From Tyto alba (lineage: Eukaryota > Chordata > Aves > Strigiformes > Tytonidae), in NCBI RefSeq assembly GCF_018691265.1, contig NW_024881322.1, forward strand, positions 1,984,001-2,048,000: a DNA stretch of 64,000 bases. Direction: 5' to 3'. Position 1 is the stretch's first letter, and each line of letters starts with the position of its first letter. The translations under genes were made by a program, and so were the position numbers. Below, piece after piece: positions 12,331-24,325 of the stretch. The notes under the pieces are model-generated. The model did not search any database and was not told the origin of the DNA. It saw nothing but the letters and a program-made list of their open reading frames with translations.

Positions 12331-14126
12331 TGTATCCATAGCATGCTCACCTCTGATCATGCTACACGGTGGGTCAAAATCTCACAGTATGCCATTTTAA
12401 GGTTTTTACACGTATCGTGCTTTTCCTGTGTCTGCCACCAAACTCATCCCTTAACCTGAGAGGAAGATAAGATCATAAATTCATAAGTACTTTCTGGTCT
12501 GCAGAATTTGAGGCATATCAGTTCTCTGGAGAGGATTCATGTGAGAGGGAGAACCTGGAGAAAAAATAACTGTTATGCCTCAGATTATGGAGAGCGTCTA
12601 AGAAGTCTTTCCATTACATACGTAATGTAAAATATTTTTTCTTTTTATTTATCACCTTCCCTGAAAACACAATAATCCAATCAGCACTAAAAGTTTCTTT
12701 GATGTCATTGGTTTGGCAAGCTAACATACTGCTTAATTTCTTGTTTCTTTCTGGAATGCCCGAGAAAATGGCAAAAAGCCAACCTCAGAAGCAACCGATC
12801 TCGGCCAATATGTTAGACCCTCTCAGTTGGACTTTGGACTAGAACACAGCAGAGATTACTTTTGTGTTACTGATGGATGATTTCTTAGTCATAGCTCATA
12901 GACAGATTTATTTCTGGCCTGTCTAGAATATTTGACATCGTGAATAACGCATTGCAGCTGATATGCCTTGAAGATCTTGTGAAGATGTAAGCAAATGATA
13001 TGGATTCAATCCAGCTTCAGTGACTGAACTGTAATGCATAACTGCAAGTCTTCCCCCGGTGTTCTTCTTTGTCAAAAAGCCTGCAAAATGCTGTCCTCTC
13101 TCCTGTCTTGGTATAAGCACTATGAGAAAATTAACCGTACCTTAGCACGTATAAGCATCTGTCCTTTGCATCCGACTCAGAAAATACAAAATTCCTGACT
13201 ATTCCTGTAACTACGTTGAAAAAAAAAAAAAACTTTGCTGAGAAGTTTCAGGCTAAAATCAGACTCTGGCAAAATAAAAGAAACAAAAAGGAAAAGCTAA
13301 CATTTGGAAGACTAGATAATACATAACATCATCAGTTGCCCGTGAAATTATTCCAAATTTCATGTACTCTTCAAATGGGGTCTTCACTTTTTTTTTTTTT
13401 TTTTCCTTAGATCATGGCTAATTAATTAGTGATGACTCCCAAAATGTTTCCTCCCTCCTCTTTGCAAATTTTCTGTGGACAGATAATATTTTGATAATAT
13501 TCCAACAGAACCTTAGCTCAGGTTATATTCTCCTTTCAAATCGAAAATCTGGTCTCCAGGATGTCAAACTACCTGTTTAAGTTCTCTGGGTAAAAATTGG
13601 CCCTCAGTATTATGGCCTGCTCACCTTCTTGGTTTGTGTTACATTTGGGACTGGGTGGTGAATCAGGCTTTACAGGGCTTATTGTGAAGAATCTATCTTT
13701 TATTTTATTTTATTTTATTTTTATTGTTACCAAAGCCTATCAAGCATTCATCCGCTGGGAGAAATGAATTTGGAGACAAAATATTCAGATGTCCAGCTCC
13801 CAGTTTCATAATTGTCTCTTAGAGATCAGGCTTACCATAAATCAACTTGAAGCTGATTTGAATAATCCAGCTATCCTTAACAATAACTCCCCTAGTAAGA
13901 GGCCAACGTTGTCCTTAGCTGGGGGACAGAGGAAGAAAGGGATTTGTGAAGCTGCAAGTGCGGGCTGATGCGCAGATTTCTGGGACAGGTGCTAAACGTT
14001 GCTCGTGCAGAGATGGCACAGACACTGGGTGGTATCACTTCGTTATCCTACACGGGCCGCAGGGATTTTTGTCCTGTTCTTGCCCTCCTCTTTCAGAACT
14101 AGCTGCGTGTTATTTATTGGCTTCAT
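12331..14126. other. non-coding stretch with homopolymers
   Basis: AT-rich, no coding signal. It contains a 14-nt A tract (13219-13232), a 17-nt T tract (13388-13404) and a TTTTA microsatellite (13697-13725). Confidence 0.5.
13697..13725. repeat. TTTTA microsatellite
   Basis: About five tandem TTTTA units, the last with an extra T, in AT-rich sequence. Confidence 0.9.
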
Positions 14127-14189
14127 AAAAAATGTAGATAACAGTATCTGGATAGGTCAGAAAAAATGTAGATAACCGTATCTGGATAG
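14127..14189. repeat. 34-bp tandem duplication
   Basis: Two copies of a unit starting AAAAAATGTAGATAAC and containing GTATCTGGATAG, with period 34 (second copy from 14161). There is one A/C difference over the shared 29 bases. GATA cores (AGATAA, and the reverse complement TATC) are present in both copies. Confidence 0.9.
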
Positions 14190-14199
14190 AGTAAAATCC

Positions 14200-14260
14200 C
14201 CCAAACAGCAGCCAAATTCCTGTTGACTTCACCAGAACTAAGACTGCACGTGAAAACACA
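14200..14260. repeat. possible ancient sauropsid repeat scrap
   Basis: Contains CAAATTCCTGTTGACTTCA followed by AACTAAGACTGCAC. It resembles the 'TTGACTTCAATGGGA' core common in old sauropsid repeats. The match is weak and short. Confidence 0.28.
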
Positions 14261-17004
14261 GTTTTACCCTATGGATCACTATTCTTCCATTCCTTCATAA
14301 CATTTCAGAAGGTGGTATACTTCAAGGCACTTTCTTTTACGTGTTGCCTAAAACCATTTTACACAGTAAAGATCAAAAGAGCACGTAAAGATGTGGCTGT
14401 AGTTTATAACGATTATTTATTAATTATATCATTCATATTATATTTCCTTGCCATACCCTTACCGTATAGAGTGATGCTATCAAAGCATAACAGAGTCAAC
14501 TAAGCAAACTTTTTAAATGCATTTGGGTGATTTAAAAGCTAACTGCATGTTTGTACTCTGAATCCTAAGTGAGACAGCCTGAGACTGAAACCCTTGACTG
14601 AGATTAATCAAGGTGCTTCCCTTCCCCCCTCACCCCCCAGTTATGTGCCCTATAGTTAAGTGTTGGGTCTGGTAGAAAATGGCAAGCGTTGAAGAGGATG
14701 AAAAAACAGTAAAATAGACTAGGTTAATTTTAAACTGTAATGGAACAAAAGCACACAAGGGATGGTTCAAAATTGTGCTAATTTTGTGAATGGGCTTAAC
14801 TGGAAGGTAGTTTATTTTTTGGCCCCTTCTGGCATGAATTCACTGTAAACAAACAAGGGAATTACAAGGGGTCTAAAATAAGATGTCCCTCATGTGGCAG
14901 CGTAGCAGTTATCTTTCTTTCTCACTCTTGCATGATCTTTGCCCTACCTTGTTCCTCTTGTTGCAACATACATTTCCCAGGAGCAATGTGCGAAGTTTCC
15001 CTCCTCTTGTGAAAAACTAAGCATTTTTTTCAATAATCTTGAGTTATTACCCAGTGATAAATAAGGAATGATTTCTATTACCACCAAATCCTAGAAGAGA
15101 TCCATTGTGAAAAGCTGTTCAAAGCCCAGGGTGAGCTTTTCAAAGGTATGTGCTTTTACGGGGAGTTGGATTCCTGTCATGCCATGATGTGTCTTTGAAA
15201 CTCTCCCCCGTGCGACTAAGACCATGTGTGCGACTGTGTGCCTAATTTGTGAGTAGTCATAATGATCACACAGTAATAGGCATGCAACTGAGCCTGCGTT
15301 TTGTTCATAACTCCAAGTGCCTTTAGCTGAATTTTCAAAGAGGCTGAATTCTCACATCTCCTGCTACTTCAGTGGAGCTCCGGGACTGAAAATCAAGCTA
15401 CTGACATACTGGAAAATTAAAGTTGAGGTATGAATGAGTCAATCACATATCTACTGTTCATTCGTAAGTCAGACTTAGGAACCAGGTCTTTCTGAGTTTA
15501 ATGGAGACTGCTGACATAGTCTTTCAGGAGATTTTCAATTTGAGAATTTCCTCTTTTTGTCACCTTATCACCCAAACTTTAGCCTTATGTAATTGGTATT
15601 TTCTATTCACAGGCCGCTGACCCCATTTTATTTATTGGTTTAGGCATTTGGTAACTACAGAGCTCAGTGGATGTTCTATTTTTTTTTTTTGCCTTCGTAC
15701 TGCATGTTCTCACACAACACTTCCCGTCTAGGTTTTCGATGGTCTGTTGGCTGAGCTGTGGTTACATCCCCAAGGCTGATACTCATTTTTAATACACAGA
15801 AACAAAAATGAATAAAATTTGCTATCCAGCCTGGGTCAGCAAAAAGTGCTTTTTCCACTAATGTTTGTCCCATATTGTGAATATTCATACATGTTCACAC
15901 TTATGCATGTGAATAACTCCATTAACTTATTGGGCAGACTGGTATGAGCAGTTAAACAGGTATTCTTATGCTTGCAGGAAAAGGCATTTTCCTTATATTT
16001 TTTTCTCCAGTTCCAACCTTTATAAATCATGTAATACTTCAAAAACAGCATGATGCTGACTGAAAAAAAATACAGAGCTTTAAAACAAAACGCGCGTTCT
16101 TTTTATTTGCCTTCTGTTTTTTGATCTTTTATCTTCAGCTTAGTGATGTTTTCAAAACTTCTCTTTTCAATAACGAAGGCTAAGAGCATCTGGGTTTTTA
16201 TTTTAAAGCAAAACATGTAATCCTTACATCCTTACATAAACATACCATTGAAGGACCTGGGCTTTAAGAAAAACACCAAATCAAAAGACACAAAATAAAA
16301 TTATGAGGTAGAGGTAGAGGATCCTTAGACAGAGAGCAAACTAAGAGCATTCAAGAAAGAGTATCTTTTTAGCAGTTTGATGCTTAGAGGCACATATAAG
16401 TAAAGACCCTTGAATCCATGTGAGTTTTTAAGACAATGTAGTTTCAGGAGTCTCTCAGCCTTGCAAGGCTTAATTTAGACCCACTATCAAACAGGTCTGA
16501 ACTTCACTTGGACAAGAACTTAATGTCTGGATTCTTGCAGGCACTAAAGGATTATTGATGAGTAGGTGGAGGAATTTTGTCTTGTTTGGTTATATATGTT
16601 GGCATTTTTCACTGCAATAGCTGTAGCTGTTTGCAATGCTGTCTGCAACCACCTCACTTGAGGATGAATTTTTCCTACATTTGCCTTTGATTCTTGTAGA
16701 GCACCCATCGACTGTGAAGAAAACAGCAGTGCTTAAGCATAGTCTATTCAAGTATATTCAAAATAAGTTATTTTTAGCATTATTGTTAATATGAAATGTT
16801 CCACCAACCAGCTGGAATTATGCAAATCCTAGCACATGCGTTCCTCACTAATCTGCACTCTTGGATGTACTCTTTACATTCATTTCATTTTATGAATGTC
16901 TTTCCAGCATACTTCCCTACAATAGGAGATTGAAAAGCCTGCAATTTTCTTCTTGCCTGATTCTCCCATTGGGTTTTGTTAGTATTTGAAAAAATAAATT
17001 GATG

Positions 17005-17006
<2 letters not shown>
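14261..17006. other. non-coding stretch, AT-rich
   Basis: No supported coding feature. The part around 15315-15385 contains CTGAATTTTC-AAAG-AGGCTGAA and ACTTCAGTGGAGCTCCG, again like the old repeat core mentioned at 14200. Small open frames on the minus strand at 15676-16051 are chance-like. Confidence 0.5.

Positions 17007-17042
<36 letters not shown>
17007..17042. repeat. poly-T tract (36 nt)
   Basis: The longest homopolymer in the window, 36 consecutive T. On the minus strand it could be the A tail of a retroposed copy. However, no AATAAA precedes it on that strand, no gene body is recognised at 17043-17460, and CR1 does not use poly-A tails. A slippage-expanded tract is more likely. Confidence 0.9.
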
Positions 17043-17044
<2 letters not shown>

Positions 17045-18734
17045 TCCAGATTGAGGAGAAAATCAACCTGCCAGCACAGATGAGTGGGGAGAAAAGGGAA
17101 GGCTCACAAACTGTAAAAGCTGAGTTCTTCAGGCAGTTCTTTGGTGACTCACTGTTTGCAGTAGAGGTAATTAGGGCAGTCTTGGAAGGAGCTCTGAAGG
17201 TCTGAGTAGTTTTTCAATAGCTTGATCTCAAGCCAAAAGCTCATAAACTCTGTCACCTTCACTAGTATCACCAAATTATCATTTCCAGATGAGAGGAAAA
17301 GGAAGAAGTGATGGCTCTGCAGTGTTGGCCTGTTTTATTTGAGTCTGTTTGTGGACTGAGACAACACAGACATGGCCTTTGTCATCGTCCTCATCACACC
17401 AACGTTCTTGCTGTGGAGATGCTGCACAACCTCTCTTACACATTTCTCCTTCCGCCTAGGGGCACTTAAACATGTTTTAGGAAGCTTCTGTGCGTGTCCT
17501 GGTCTTTATGTGGTTTTGCATCCCTGCTGATCCATTTCTGGTGTCTTTCTGGAGCAGTGCGTTCTGGTGGCTTCAGAGGCACGGCTGTGGGAGAGGTTTC
17601 TCTCTGGCCACGGTCCACCTGCTGCTGGAGCAGTTCTCAGCTTCTTGCTCTCTAGCATGTTCCCCAGGGAGCTGGAGGTGAGCAGCCTCATTCCCTGGTT
17701 TGAATTCCCATGGTTAAATGACATTCTAAATCTTTGTTTTACCCTCGCCTTGTAAGTTGTCTGTTTTAAAGCTTGGAAAAATTCAATTTTAAAAACTTAT
17801 TTACACCTCTAGTTCACCTTGTCTCCCTATAAAGGTCTTCTCAGACCTGGTAACTTCAATAATTTGTTGTGTCTCTTCATTTTTGCTGAACTTGTGATTT
17901 CCAAATTGAATTGGTACAAGGTTTATTTGCTGCTGCTGCTTTAGTTTTCGCAATGGAAGATAAAACACACAGCAAGATAGGATTTTTCAGGCTTTTTTCT
18001 GACTAAAATAATAAACCAGCTCCAATTGTTGCTAATCAAAAGCTGACGATACATTTCACATTAAGCCTCCTGGGCAGAAGTGACCCACCCTGTGTGCACT
18101 CACACACTGCCGAGCACCTTCAGGTCCTACCCACAGAGTCTGACGGACGCTGGCACTTTTCATTCCAAGATTCTTGCTTTTCCTGAGGCCATCTCTTTCC
18201 TTAAGCAAGAAGGGACATTTAGAGTTGTTACCACTGTGCACAAGAAGCTTCTCACTTCTCTAACAAATACAAACTTGCAGATCCAGTGGCCTAGATACAC
18301 ACTCTTCCATGTTGACCTAGAGTTCCAAGGAGTGATAGGGGTTTATTTCTTAATTGCTTCAGGCAGTCCTGCCTCCTAACTACTTTAGTTTCTGCTATTT
18401 TTTTTATCCACTTAGGACCTGGTTTTGATCTGTGTTTACTAACACTGTTTTCTTAAACAAAAGGAACTTTCACTGAGCTTTTTTTTGCCTTTAAAAGAAG
18501 GCAAAACAAAAAGGTGGCTCAATCTGCTACCAGTTTCAGAACTTCCCTAAAACTGACCTTTATTTTCCTAGTTTAATATTTATCAGTATTTTGTAAACAT
18601 TAGGTATCAGCAGCTCAGTCTTAGCTAATTCAAAAGAGATTGCTGACTGAGACTGATAAGTTGTATCTTGACCAGAGCACAACTGAATACTGATTTTAAG
18701 TATTCTGGGTTTGGAACTATTTCCTCTGGTTGTA
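17043..18734. other. non-coding stretch, nothing recognised
   Basis: Mixed composition. Open frames at 17490-17755 occur on both strands and show no motif. A T/C-rich acceptor-like sequence precedes 18415 (TTTATCCACTTAG), but no partner donor or open exon follows. Confidence 0.5.
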
Positions 18735-18757
18735 ATGGTTAACCATAACTGTTAACC
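18735..18757. promoter_or_regulatory. GTTAAC palindrome pair (HNF1-like site candidate)
   Basis: ATGGTTAACCAT (18735-18746) is a perfect 12-bp palindrome. A second GTTAACC (18751-18757) forms a perfect 7-bp inverted repeat with the first half. GTTAAT/ATTAAC half-sites are typical of HNF1/POU-homeodomain dimers. Function is inferred from motif resemblance only. Confidence 0.3.
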
Positions 18758-20580
18758 CCATATGCTAATAATAGAACCCCCTGATTGCTTTACAACCACA
18801 ACTAATTTTTTCTACTCATTCCTTCTACCAATGAGTTTACATTGTAAAACAATCTGTCCTGCTTCATTTGATATGGTTTCTGGCTTCCTAATGTTTTGAT
18901 AGAGTTGCAAAATGTTCTTGTTTAGGATTATTGCTGTCCACATGACCTCTATTTCAAACCTAATATCTCTTGATATAAGTGATGTTGCTCTGTTTAATTA
19001 CACCCTAAATTTGTGAAGGGTGGCAGCATAATTAGGTCTGTCAAACTCCTTATGAGTTTTGTGAAACAAAAAGATGTATCAGATGATTTCTGGACTGTAG
19101 GAACTGGTGATTTCAGAACAGAGTAAAGTGGATGAAAGAATGACAGTTTATCTTTTGAAGAATACAAATTTGGGTTCAGATAGATTTCTAAAACACTTTT
19201 TCCTCCCTTAGGTCAACCTTGGGCTTTGGATCCCTCCATCACATTCTGTGGGAAGAATTAATCTTTTGCCTTTATCCATTTAATGGCTGGTACACTGGAG
19301 TCCAGATCTCTGATTAGAGCTTCTATGTGGTATTGCTACACAAACAATAAATACCTTGCACAAGCCATGGACAAGGTGCATTGGGAATAGTGTAAGACTG
19401 GCAGCAGTACCTCTTTGCTGGCATTGATGAAATACTCTACATCCTCTTTTCACAAAGACACCTCCTGATAGCTGCTTTAAATAATTCTAATAGGCGACTC
19501 AAAAATCTGCAAGATTAATACTTCAGCATTGACCGATGAGGGCTTTAACCTCCCACTCAACTGGCAAGGGATTTCCACTGACCTGGTACGGGATTTCTGG
19601 TTTTGCTGGGTGTGTTCCAGTGTCAGTGATTTCCTCTGCGAGGTTTATATCCTCCTTGTGGTAAATGCTCCAAAAGCGTATGCTTTTCAAAATGGGAGTA
19701 CAGGCGTGTTCAGCATAAGGCAATACATTTATTACAATCAGGTTTCTCATGTTTCTGAATTACAAACAAAGAATTACTTTCTCCTTTGTTGCCTTGCCAT
19801 GAATCATGCAAAATTGACGTCAGAGGAGTCATTCAAGGATTAATTTGATTGCATACATACATGCATACAGAGAGAGGGAGGGAGAGAGAGAGATACGTTT
19901 GTCCTTAAACAGCATTTTCTATCTGTCTTCACTGACAGTGGATCATTCAAATGGGAGTGGAAGACTTTCCCAAAATAATTCTCTTTTTTGAAAGATGGAA
20001 ACCTCTTCTCTTCCAAACATGAAGTTAACATATGCCCTGAAGCAGATGTATTAATTACACTTAAAAAAATCATAAACTGTAGGTTCAGCAAGATTCCTAC
20101 CTGCTGTAATTTCCCTGCACGGAGAGAAATTCCTCCATACAGGAAAATTTCATCTCATAAGAATCTTTTCTGCAAAGTATCATTTTTTTATGCAGTGGGT
20201 GAAATAGGTGCAGAGTTCTTTTAAGAAACTTCCTAATCCAAGGAGCTGAGTTGCCAGAGGCTAATTATATACGATATAAAATTATTTCCTATTGTCTTGT
20301 TCCATCTATAAAATGTAAGCACAGTCTTAACAAGAATCAGCAGCACATGGTGCTCTTTAGAAGTCAAAACAGTTCCAGCAAATCTGACAATAGGACTGGA
20401 GAGATGAAATATGTTTCTAAAACATATTTTCCTGCTGGTGTGAGAGTGTCAGAAAGCGGGGAGCGATGGGTCAGAGAAAAATGGTGAAAAGAAATATTAA
20501 AGTGAGAAGGAAAGGAGAAGACCGAGGAGGGATTCTCCCTGAAATGTCCCACATTTCACTTTGAATGGTAACACACACCT
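18758..20580. other. non-coding stretch with CATA/GA microsatellite
   Basis: AT-rich sequence without supported coding content. It contains a short CATA repeat merging into a GA-rich run at 19851-19894. Confidence 0.5.
19851..19894. repeat. compound CATA / GAGAGG microsatellite
   Basis: GCATACATACATGCATACA followed by a GA and GGGA rich run ending before TACG. Simple sequence repeat. Confidence 0.85.
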
Positions 20581-20700
20581 CCCTTTTCCTGATCCTGGCT
20601 CCTGCTCCGGGCCCGGGTCTCGCTCTGCGGGGGGCGCGGGGGGCGCGGGGCTCCGCGCCGCCCTGAAGGACTCGCTCTCTCACCACACCGGTTTTGTTGC
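20581..20700. promoter_or_regulatory. short CpG-rich patch
   Basis: About 13 CpG dinucleotides fall within roughly 95 bases, including GGGGGGCGCGGGG blocks, in an otherwise CpG-poor AT-rich setting. The core is strongly GC. A minus-strand transcript from here would meet a GAGGTGTGTG donor-like sequence near 20580. It could be an orphan CpG island or enhancer, or a GC-rich repeat remnant. Too short for classical CpG-island criteria. Confidence 0.4.
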
Positions 20701-22384
20701 TGCTGTTGTTGTACGTAGCACAGGTATCAAAGGCTTCAGGTGCCTTTAACATGCGACTCAAACACTCTTTAAAAGAAAGTCTGGTACGATGGTGGGCTAG
20801 AACTGAAATCCGTTTCAATGGGCAAGGTTCCTGGCAACTGCCGATTCGGTTTCAATGTGAAGCAAATGAGTGCTGAGAAGGAATTTAAAGGCCGTGAAGG
20901 AAAGCAATGCGATTTAGCCACGGGGTCAAATAGAAATAAAACTGTTTGCCTCTGTCTTAAGAAATGTTGACAGATTTCAACACCCCGAGGGAAGGAGTGG
21001 TAGACGATGGATATAGCACAGAAAAACTTGTCTTAAGCAATAAGTTGGAGCCTACCAAAAAGTGGTTGCCTAGTGATGGTGCTTTGTGAGATCCAACAAA
21101 ATTATGCCAGGAACTTAAGAAGTGGATCGATGCAGTCTCCAAAGAGAGGAGGTTTCCAGCTGCAGGCAGCCTTTTACACCGTGTCTGTCTGTGAGTGGAC
21201 TAATGTTTGGAGCTGGAGGGCCAACTTCACACCGTCAGATTCTCATCCAAATCCACGCAGCACTGGAAGACGTGAATAACTGTGATTCGAAACGGGCCTA
21301 CTTTTCTGTCGAAGGTTGTTTTGACACTCATGTTTTTGCCTGCTCCCTGCTCCCTAGCATTTGTTACTGCCCTTTACCTGTGCAAACTGTTCTGTCTTTT
21401 TACTGCCACAGCTGTGCTGGTTGGCACAGGTTTTTATTTAGAAAGTGGGAATATGGCTGGGTCTGTGGCTCAACCCACTCCTTCTGTTCCCTTATTCCCC
21501 CACGTGGAAGCAAAGTCAAAGTTAAACTGCAGAGCATCAGAATTGCTGAAGAGCAAAGTGCTAAGGAAAGATTATAATTGATACAGAGCAAAGTTACCGT
21601 ATGGTGGAGTGATGTTATGCCAAATATTTTTGCAGCATTTCTAGAAGTGGGAGCATAACTTTTCAAACAACTAGGAAGTGCTTACAAATTGCCTGATGTG
21701 AATTGCTTTTCTTCATTTAGCAATATTTAGGAGAACTGAATGGTTTTGCTTGATTATAGCACATAATTTGATCTAATGCAATTGATGTAAATCATGTAGT
21801 TAGCCTGATTTATGTCAATTGTGCCAGCAAAAATTTGTTTATAAACCAAGCCCGGAGTGTCTTTCTTAACACCAAAAGTATTTTTGTGACAACTGCTGCT
21901 GTGAAGTGGAATACATATTGCCAGGCAAACAACATTTCAATTGTATTTTTGATTTCTTTATGGGTTTGGGTAGGGAAAAGACTTGAATTATTAATTACAG
22001 AAATGTGACATTTTGTGGTGATTTCTTAGTAGATTTGGGAATTTCATTTTCAGAAAAAAAAAAAAAAAGCTATTATGTTCAAAAGACATTTGGAGGAATA
22101 CAACGGTGCTTTCTCACTAATGCATTTCCAGTAAACATGGAGATTTAATGATTTTCAGAGATCTATAATTGTATGCTGACAGTTTCTCCACCGAGGGAAG
22201 ACCAATCTACTGAGGAACAATTGTCCCACATGTGGATAATTCAGAATTCCTTTTGCAAGGGATTTTGTGGCTTCTGTGGGCATTTATTATGACATTTTAA
22301 AATATCATGTACCAGTCTTAAGGCGGTGATGTTCACTGGCTGGTTCTTCTCTCTCAGGATTCTCTTCCATTGAATCTGTAGCAA
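20701..22384. other. non-coding stretch, nothing recognised
   Basis: Overlapping open frames at 21073-21581 (two plus frames, one minus) reach 151 codons but overlap in different frames, share no family motif and have no supporting splice or promoter signals. A 15-nt A tract sits at 22054-22068. Confidence 0.5.
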
Positions 22385-22440
22385 TTTCTCAGGGATCAGT
22401 GAAATTACACTGGTATAAAACTACTGTGGGAGGAAAACCA
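22385..22440 (+). repeat. possible ancient sauropsid repeat scrap
   Basis: GGGATCAGTGAAATTACACTGGTATAAAAC resembles the 'ACACTGGTATAAATCTGG' motif of repeats common in turtle and crocodile genomes. Short and diverged. The family is not named. Confidence 0.33.
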
Positions 22441-23799
22441 GATTAGATGCACGCAGGTATTTTTACCTTATGCCTCTCTACTGTCATCAGTAAAAGCCCG
22501 CTGTATATTTATATGTTTTAAGTATTTTAAAAGAATGGCTGGGTTTTGATCTAGAATGCTTTGAATAATGCATCTAGTAAGTGTTCAAGAATCTTTGAAA
22601 ACCAGCATAGGAACAAACAGCTTAGGGTTCCTGTTACCTACTGCGTTTATATAGGTCTTTCGAGGGGCTCCAATAGCAACACCACTCGGCGTGCTCCCAG
22701 TCACACCTCTCCTTTCCCTATGCACAAAACTCCCATATGTTTCTTCAGTTTCTCCGTCAGCTTCGCTGTTCTCGTTCCTGTTAAACGCAGAGCCTGGCAG
22801 GTAGATGTGAATTGCCTCTGGACCAGGGCACAAGTAGGAAATGTGACCCCCTGGGAGGGAAATTCATTATGTGCAAATGCTGCCCAGTGGCATAAATCAG
22901 CCCCTGTGGAGGAGTGTTTCACCCTCTCGAATCTCTGCCAGTGCTAGTTATGCTGAGAGCCAGTTATAACTATGTCTTATACACGCTCTTCCTAAAGAAA
23001 TGTGGGGTGTTTTTTACCAAGTTGTCTGTGTCCCTTTCCATTGAATAGAGCAAATCCCAATCCGCTATTCGGACAAATTGAGTAATTTGGTTTCATGCAT
23101 TCTTGAGACACCGTCTTCTTGCTGTGCTGCCTCAGCCCCGTTCTCGGGGGAACTGTCACAAACCTCCAGCTAATGCAAGTTAGGAAAGCAAAGTTCCTGG
23201 CAGGGCTAGTTCCTGGGATTGTTACTATCCCCAAAATCTGGCTCTGTCCAAAATCCTGATGATGCAGTTCATCTGGCTCAGGGCAAATACACACTTTGTT
23301 ATACATAACACAGACATGATTACATTTTCCATTTGGTAAAGTCATAGCATAGCTCCAAGTTCTCTAAAAATAGAGACATGATTCAAGTTGCAAACAAGAT
23401 GGAAGGATTTCAAATGGCTGCATTACACATAGAGCAAGCAAAGTGAAATTAATAGGAAAAAGCTGGTTTGGGGACTAGGGCTGTGTTCTGTTTTTCTAAG
23501 CAAATGCTTAGCCGTGAAGCTGTGTAAATCAACAGTTCCATCGTTGCAAGCAGAAAGAGTCTGGTTTACTTAAAATGCAGGCTGTTGCAGGGTATACCCT
23601 CCTGATATGACAGAGCAAAGAAACAATTTTTCTTAACTCACTGACCCGTTTGTTACCTGCTGAGTTGCCAAATACGCATTTACAAAAGATATTTGCATTG
23701 GCTAGAAAATCAGTATGTATATATACAGTATTCTCCTGCACCTTTTATTAGGAGAGACTGAGGCTATTTTAATTGCTAGTTTTGCATTTTCTGTCCCCT
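22441..23799. other. non-coding stretch, nothing recognised
   Basis: Open frames at 22561-22947 (plus) and 22585-23345 (minus) overlap each other and show no motif. No RNA gene or repeat recognised. Confidence 0.5.
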
Positions 23800-24015
23800 G
23801 TTACCCACAGCAGCCTCACTGACCTCTGCAAAAGCCAATTTAAAATTTAATTGCAATTATTACTGTTCAGGGTAGGAGCAGGTTAATAAGATGTTCTTCT
23901 CGGCTCTGGGTGCAAGGGTCCGCTATGCCAAATGGCATTTAATGGATAAATAGGAACTGCATCTGTCAGGCCAGGATATCAAAGCCTTTTAAAAGGACGG
24001 CAGCATTAGTTTTAC
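23800..24015. promoter_or_regulatory. candidate conserved regulatory element
   Basis: A compact cluster of AT-rich developmental-enhancer-like motifs: TTTAAATTTAATTGCAATTATTA, a GCCAAATGGC-TTTAATGG block, and AAAGCCTTTTAAAAGG. The texture (even composition, TAAT/ATTA cores, no simple repeats) is typical of conserved non-coding elements. This is inference, as no cross-species comparison was possible. Confidence 0.25.
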
Positions 24016-24149
24016 AGGGGGAATTATTGGGGGAGAGAGAGTTTGTCCACGACTGCAAAACAACACCCGAAGCAGAACCGTGAGGGGAAGTCCCAGGCTC
24101 ATTAAAGGAGAAGACATGCTCCTTAAAAACACTTCTGGTTTTTATGTTC

Positions 24150-24325
24150 AGGAGTTAGGGTGGTAGACTCCTGGGGCTCTGGGCTTCCAAATCCCATTCA
24201 GAGATCTGTCCAGGCTCCTTGTGTGATCTCAGGTGAGTGAGTCTTTCTGGGCCTCCTACCTCTGAAATGGGGGCATTAGCAATTCCCTGGTCTAGAGGTT
24301 TGAGGAGGTTAAATTCGGGTAGGAA
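24150..24325 (+). mobile_element. MIR-type (CORE) SINE, nearly full length
   Basis: The order of recognisable MIR blocks is preserved. A tRNA-derived head (GGTAGACTCCTGGGGCTCTGG, then CAAATCCC) is followed by the core (CCTTGTGTGATCTCAGG, TCTTTCTGGGCCTC), the CTGAAATGGGGGCATTA block and the tail AGGTTTGAGGAGGTTAAAT. The last corresponds to the 'GGTTGTGAGGATTAAAT' end of the consensus. Divergence is substantial, so this is an old insertion, but the collinearity leaves little doubt about the family. MIR-like SINEs are ancestral to amniotes and survive only as rare relics in birds. Confidence 0.78.

Noticed and set aside
17043..17460. Processed pseudogene on the minus strand behind the 36-nt T tract
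   Set aside because: No polyadenylation signal at the right place and no open frame or gene body recognised.
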